Of a stretch of 10,191 nucleotides of DNA, positions 8,801-10,191 are shown one piece after another; positions within the stretch are counted from its first letter, which is position 1; each line of letters begins with the position of its first letter. The DNA comes from Chitinophagaceae bacterium (GTDB lineage: Bacteria > Bacteroidota > Bacteroidia > Chitinophagales > Chitinophagaceae), in NCBI GenBank assembly GCA_013205585.1, contig JABMML010000224.1, positions 1 through 10,191 on the forward strand. The letters run 5' to 3'. Both the position numbers and the translations under genes were made by a program. A model generated the notes under the pieces. The model had not been told where the DNA came from. It saw only the letters and a program-made list of their open reading frames with translations, and searched no databases.

Positions 8801-9215
8801 AATAAAAAACAGAATCATGACTTGTGTTTTTATAATGAGTGGGTGTAAATTTTAATGCGTCTTGTTTCCACCCAACTGCACCTTGTGCATAAAATAAAAC
8901 ATAATCTTTTTCATCAATTTGATTATCGCCTCCATCAAAAACCTGAATGGCATTTTCTGTTAAAGCTGTTGAGACAGTAGCCGTGACTTTTTCCGTGAGC
9001 TGACTAAGATTATAATTAAATAATTGTAATTGTGTGGAACTAATGGGCAAAGGAAAACCTAGAGTCTTTAACTGAACACCTGTAATTTGATAAATACCTT
9101 GTTTAGAAATAGCTATTTTAGCCCATTTGCCAGTATTAAATGCAGCATTTTGAGCCCCTAAAAAGTAAGGATAAAAGATAAAAATCAATAAAACGATAAA
9201 AACACCCCTTCTCAT
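5808..9215 (-). CDS. porU: Type IX secretion system sortase PorU (C25 gingipain-like cysteine protease)
   Basis: A 1135-residue exported protein of normal PorU length. PorU removes the C-terminal signal domain of T9SS cargo at the cell surface and joins the mature protein to A-LPS. A signal peptide spans about 1-21 (FLGA-Q). A beta-rich N-terminal region (to about 400) precedes the C25 domain (about 404-777), which begins at PDYLIVSAP and ends at LLGDPAMRL. The catalytic dyad is visible as His647 in LNYTGHGN and Cys681 in TASCDFAPYDQP. Ig-like beta segments follow, and then a C-terminal domain from about 1042, opening with YNYPNPF and ending LTSKLVKF. This resembles the T9SS type A signal, which in PorU itself is known to be retained. 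The start at 9215 gives a charged MRR before the hydrophobic core. A hairpin ends one base before this ATG. Confidence 0.96.
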   Translation of the reverse strand: MRRGVFIVLLIFIFYPYFLGAQNAAFNTGKWAKIAISKQGIYQITGVQLKTLGFPLPISSTQLQLFNYNLSQLTEKVTATVSTALTENAIQVFDGGDNQIDEKDYVLFYAQGAVGWKQDALKFTPTHYKNTSHDSVFYFISIGLNGKRMSTMDKLNAPAQIVDQYDERWLIEVDSISILNSGKLLLGPAMGQGLGKQAKLSYPINLNGLVLSSPLNVISRYAATTYQNPANFNFSINDNAIKTTSVAAISGLLYDESANISLDSFTYTLSSTTNLASPASVNINFQSDNAAAAGWIDYIELSAKRKLGFWGANSFGFRNIATSVKGNLLQYQIQNGDASTEVWEVTNAASPRKISTDFSTNGLISFLHQTDTLHEFFAVKQQGYEVPSLLGPMTNQNLAGMNVPDYLIVSAPNYLNAAKKLQNYHATVNGLKTELVNVNEIFNEFSGGQPSPIAIRNFIKYLLNKAATNKVAAPRYLLLFGIANYNSRNYNSASQIPVFESAASTGVLTSYPSDDFYSIQADNDDINNFTQIKKLAIATGRLPVRNTAEADTVVEKIINYQKNLNGGSWKNKITWVADDGDYNLHLEDAESISTHLQQKKSSWNQKKIYLDLFAATKNIAGNTYPLVNSEIVQTVNEGSLILNYTGHGNFARLAEEAVISQTDVLQWNNATKLPLMITASCDFAPYDQPQLSPFGFDALMKNSKGVIGLVAASRLVFAYSNKQINDHFIQQLLVPDSLGNFLTIGEALQKAKMQAWSADEDRMNAFKFSLLGDPAMRLSLPKYEIGITSLNQKPFTGKDTLLAGNKYTLKGVVNNKGVLLNNFNGLLDFVLYDAITNKKTLANAGTSRVTMVAIQENILFKGKVTVTKGNFIVDFLLPKEVSLQKNLKMQLTAYNDVADAMGVYDSLIALDAGGVLMNDNQGPELRIFLNDSNFIPGGWAAARSNLILNLADSAGIQTSGNALGHDMVLVIDNDYKNTIVLNNYFLADLDTYQKGNLIYALPLLAEGAHSIMIKVWDLLGNSTTKTLNFVVPASEILSFKNLYNYPNPFQNFTQFSFEHNKVGVSLEINLSLYDGRGNLLFTKPLNGNYKANRVVANWDGAGIGSAQIQAGVYYYRLSINDGTGTRFLTSKLVKF

Positions 9216-9216
9216 A

Positions 9217-9238
9217 TACTAAAATTAGGGTTTTAGTA
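9217..9238 (-). promoter_or_regulatory. Inverted repeat / hairpin abutting the porU start codon
   Basis: A perfect inverted repeat, TACTAAAA and TTTTAGTA (8-nt arms), flanks a 6-nt loop. In porU mRNA it would form a hairpin ending one base before the AUG, over the ribosome entry region. The stem has one G-C pair and is weak. It could be a translational control element, a protein-binding palindrome or a chance AT-rich repeat. Confidence 0.4.
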
Positions 9239-9240
9239 AC

Positions 9241-9256
9241 AGAACAATATAGTTCT
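9241..9256. repeat. Inverted repeat AGAAC-N6-GTTCT in the porU/gldJ divergent region
   Basis: Five-base arms AGAAC and GTTCT flank the spacer AATATA. It lies two bases beyond the hairpin next to the porU start, within the 114-nt space between the two divergent genes. An operator for one or both genes is possible; a 5-bp repeat can also arise by chance. Confidence 0.25.
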
Positions 9257-9278
9257 ATCTGAATAATTGATTAAAAAA

Positions 9279-9291
9279 CAAAGTATATTCG
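9279..9291. promoter_or_regulatory. Candidate overlapping divergent -7 boxes for porU and gldJ
   Basis: Towards gldJ the sequence TATATTCG (9284-9291) differs from TAnnTTTG at one base. Towards porU the complementary strand reads TATACTTTG (9287-9279), with three instead of two bases between TA and TTTG. The two overlap by four bases near the middle of the 114-nt gap. A TTG at 9267-9269 is too close to be a normal -33 for gldJ. Neither match is exact, so this is only a candidate. Confidence 0.25.
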
Positions 9292-9329
9292 CACTATCAT
9301 TTAACCCCATTATTGAATAATTTATAGCG

Positions 9330-10191
9330 ATGAATTTTATTAATAGTATTTTATTGTTTTTTGCCATCCTTTTAATAGGGCCTAGTATATTATCTAGCAA
9401 TGAAAATAAGGCCATTTCGAATGCAGTTATATTAGCAGCTCCCAATGACCCTTATGCCGAAACTGTGCTTATGCGAGGCGGCACTTTTGCAATGGGCATG
9501 AACCAGGAGAGCATTATGGGCGAATGGAACAACAACCTAAGAAGAGTAACCGTGAGTTCTTTTAGAATTGACAAATACGAAGTAAGCAACAAAAAATATA
9601 GAGCCTATATCCATTGGCTAGAGAAAATTTTTATTCCTATTGGAAGAGATTCAATTGTAAGAGCTGCACTTCCCGATACAAGCGTTTGGAAAACAGAACT
9701 TTCTTATAACGACCCCATGGTGGAAGGTTATTTTAGATCTAACGCATTTAACGATTATCCTGTAGTAGGTGTGACTTGGGAACAAGCTAATAATTATTGC
9801 AGATGGAGAACAGATAGAGCCAATGAAAGTACCTTAATCAAATTCAAATTAATAGACCCAAAAAATCCTTATGTAGGAAAAATGGGTATTGTTATGAATA
9901 CAAATGATTCAAGCAATGCTTCAGGCGCAACATCAAGACAAAGTTCAACGAATGTCAACAGAGGCAGAAATATAGATGATTTTATTATGATCCCAGACTT
10001 CAGATTACCTACGGAAGCGGAGTGGGAATATGCAGCCAAGCAAGCTTCTCAAGTTAATAATTCAAATAATAACAAACCCTCGAACGGTCCTAATTCAAGC
10101 CGCCCCAATGCTAGCTTAGTTACCAACGACGGCGCCTTCCCATGGGTAAATAATGGAAATGATGGAATTAGAAATTCAAACACTTCAAAAA
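9330..10191 (+). CDS. gldJ: GldJ-like gliding motility / T9SS-associated FGE-sulfatase-fold protein, 3' end beyond window
   Basis: The first 287 codons of a SUMF1/FGE-fold protein. Family features are ETVLMRGGTFAMG (44-56), RIDKYEVSNKKYRAYI (79-94), YPVVGVTWEQANNYCRWRTDR (143-163) and FRLPTEAEWEYAA (224-236). The WRTDRANE segment followed by a long insertion, and the position divergent from porU, favour GldJ over its paralogue GldK; as I recall, Flavobacterium johnsoniae has gldJ next to porU and porV. GldJ is an outer-membrane-associated protein needed for gliding and for stability of the T9SS protein GldK. The N-terminus has a hydrophobic stretch (residues 7-22) but no cysteine, so no lipobox, although GldJ is normally a lipoprotein. 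The start cannot be moved upstream: an in-frame TAA lies at 9318-9320. Asn/Ser-rich insertions occupy about 190-213 and 238-266. GldK is the main alternative. Confidence 0.85.
   Translation, partial: MNFINSILLFFAILLIGPSILSSNENKAISNAVILAAPNDPYAETVLMRGGTFAMGMNQESIMGEWNNNLRRVTVSSFRIDKYEVSNKKYRAYIHWLEKIFIPIGRDSIVRAALPDTSVWKTELSYNDPMVEGYFRSNAFNDYPVVGVTWEQANNYCRWRTDRANESTLIKFKLIDPKNPYVGKMGIVMNTNDSSNASGATSRQSSTNVNRGRNIDDFIMIPDFRLPTEAEWEYAAKQASQVNNSNNNKPSNGPNSSRPNASLVTNDGAFPWVNNGNDGIRNSNTSK

Noticed and set aside
5808..9215. PorU as a secreted gingipain or an ordinary T9SS cargo protease
   Set aside because: It has a C25 domain and a T9SS-type C-terminal domain, but its length, domain order and immediate adjacency to porV and gldJ fit the sortase PorU.
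9233..9445. A minus-strand open frame across the porU/gldJ gap and the gldJ start
   Set aside because: It covers the divergent promoter region and the conserved beginning of gldJ; its sequence has no family features.

Overview
The window is AT-rich chromosomal DNA from a member of the Bacteroidota. Three things point there: a type IX secretion (T9SS) and gliding gene set (porU, porV, a gldJ-like gene), a DUF4292 lipoprotein, and start codons mostly without Shine-Dalgarno sequences. One perfect Bacteroidota-type -7 box (TAnnTTTG) is also present. The gene set suits Chitinophagales or Flavobacteriia, but I cannot name the genus from sequence alone.

Layout. From 1 to 9215 everything lies on the minus strand; a single plus-strand gene starts at 9330. 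Read in the direction of transcription, from right to left, the minus-strand genes are porU (sortase, 9215-5808), porV (outer-membrane shuttle protein, 5749-4613), dut (dUTPase, 4594-4154), a DUF4292 lipoprotein (4146-3325), an EnvC-like degenerate LytM protein (3300-1942), glpK (glycerol kinase, 1883-399) and glpF (glycerol channel, 318 to the window edge, truncated). Divergently, a gldJ-like FGE-sulfatase-fold gene runs off the right edge. Gaps from porV to the EnvC-like gene are only 18, 7 and 24 nt, so porV-dut-DUF4292-envC looks like one transcription unit, with a promoter-like box in the 57-nt porU-porV gap. The gaps before glpK (58 nt) and glpF (80 nt) are wider and this pair may be separate.

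Functions. PorU and PorV are parts of the T9SS surface-attachment complex, and GldJ is a gliding/T9SS-associated envelope protein. The DUF4292 and EnvC-like proteins are also envelope proteins, so dut is the only gene of the central block with an unrelated, housekeeping job. glpK and glpF form a glycerol uptake and phosphorylation module.

I see no mobile element, CRISPR array, tRNA, rRNA or clearly novel system. The points most worth checking are the GldJ-like protein lacking the expected lipobox cysteine, an 8-bp hairpin abutting the porU start codon, an EnvC-like protein with almost all LytM catalytic residues replaced, and a glycerol kinase that appears to lack the known allosteric and phosphorylation sites.
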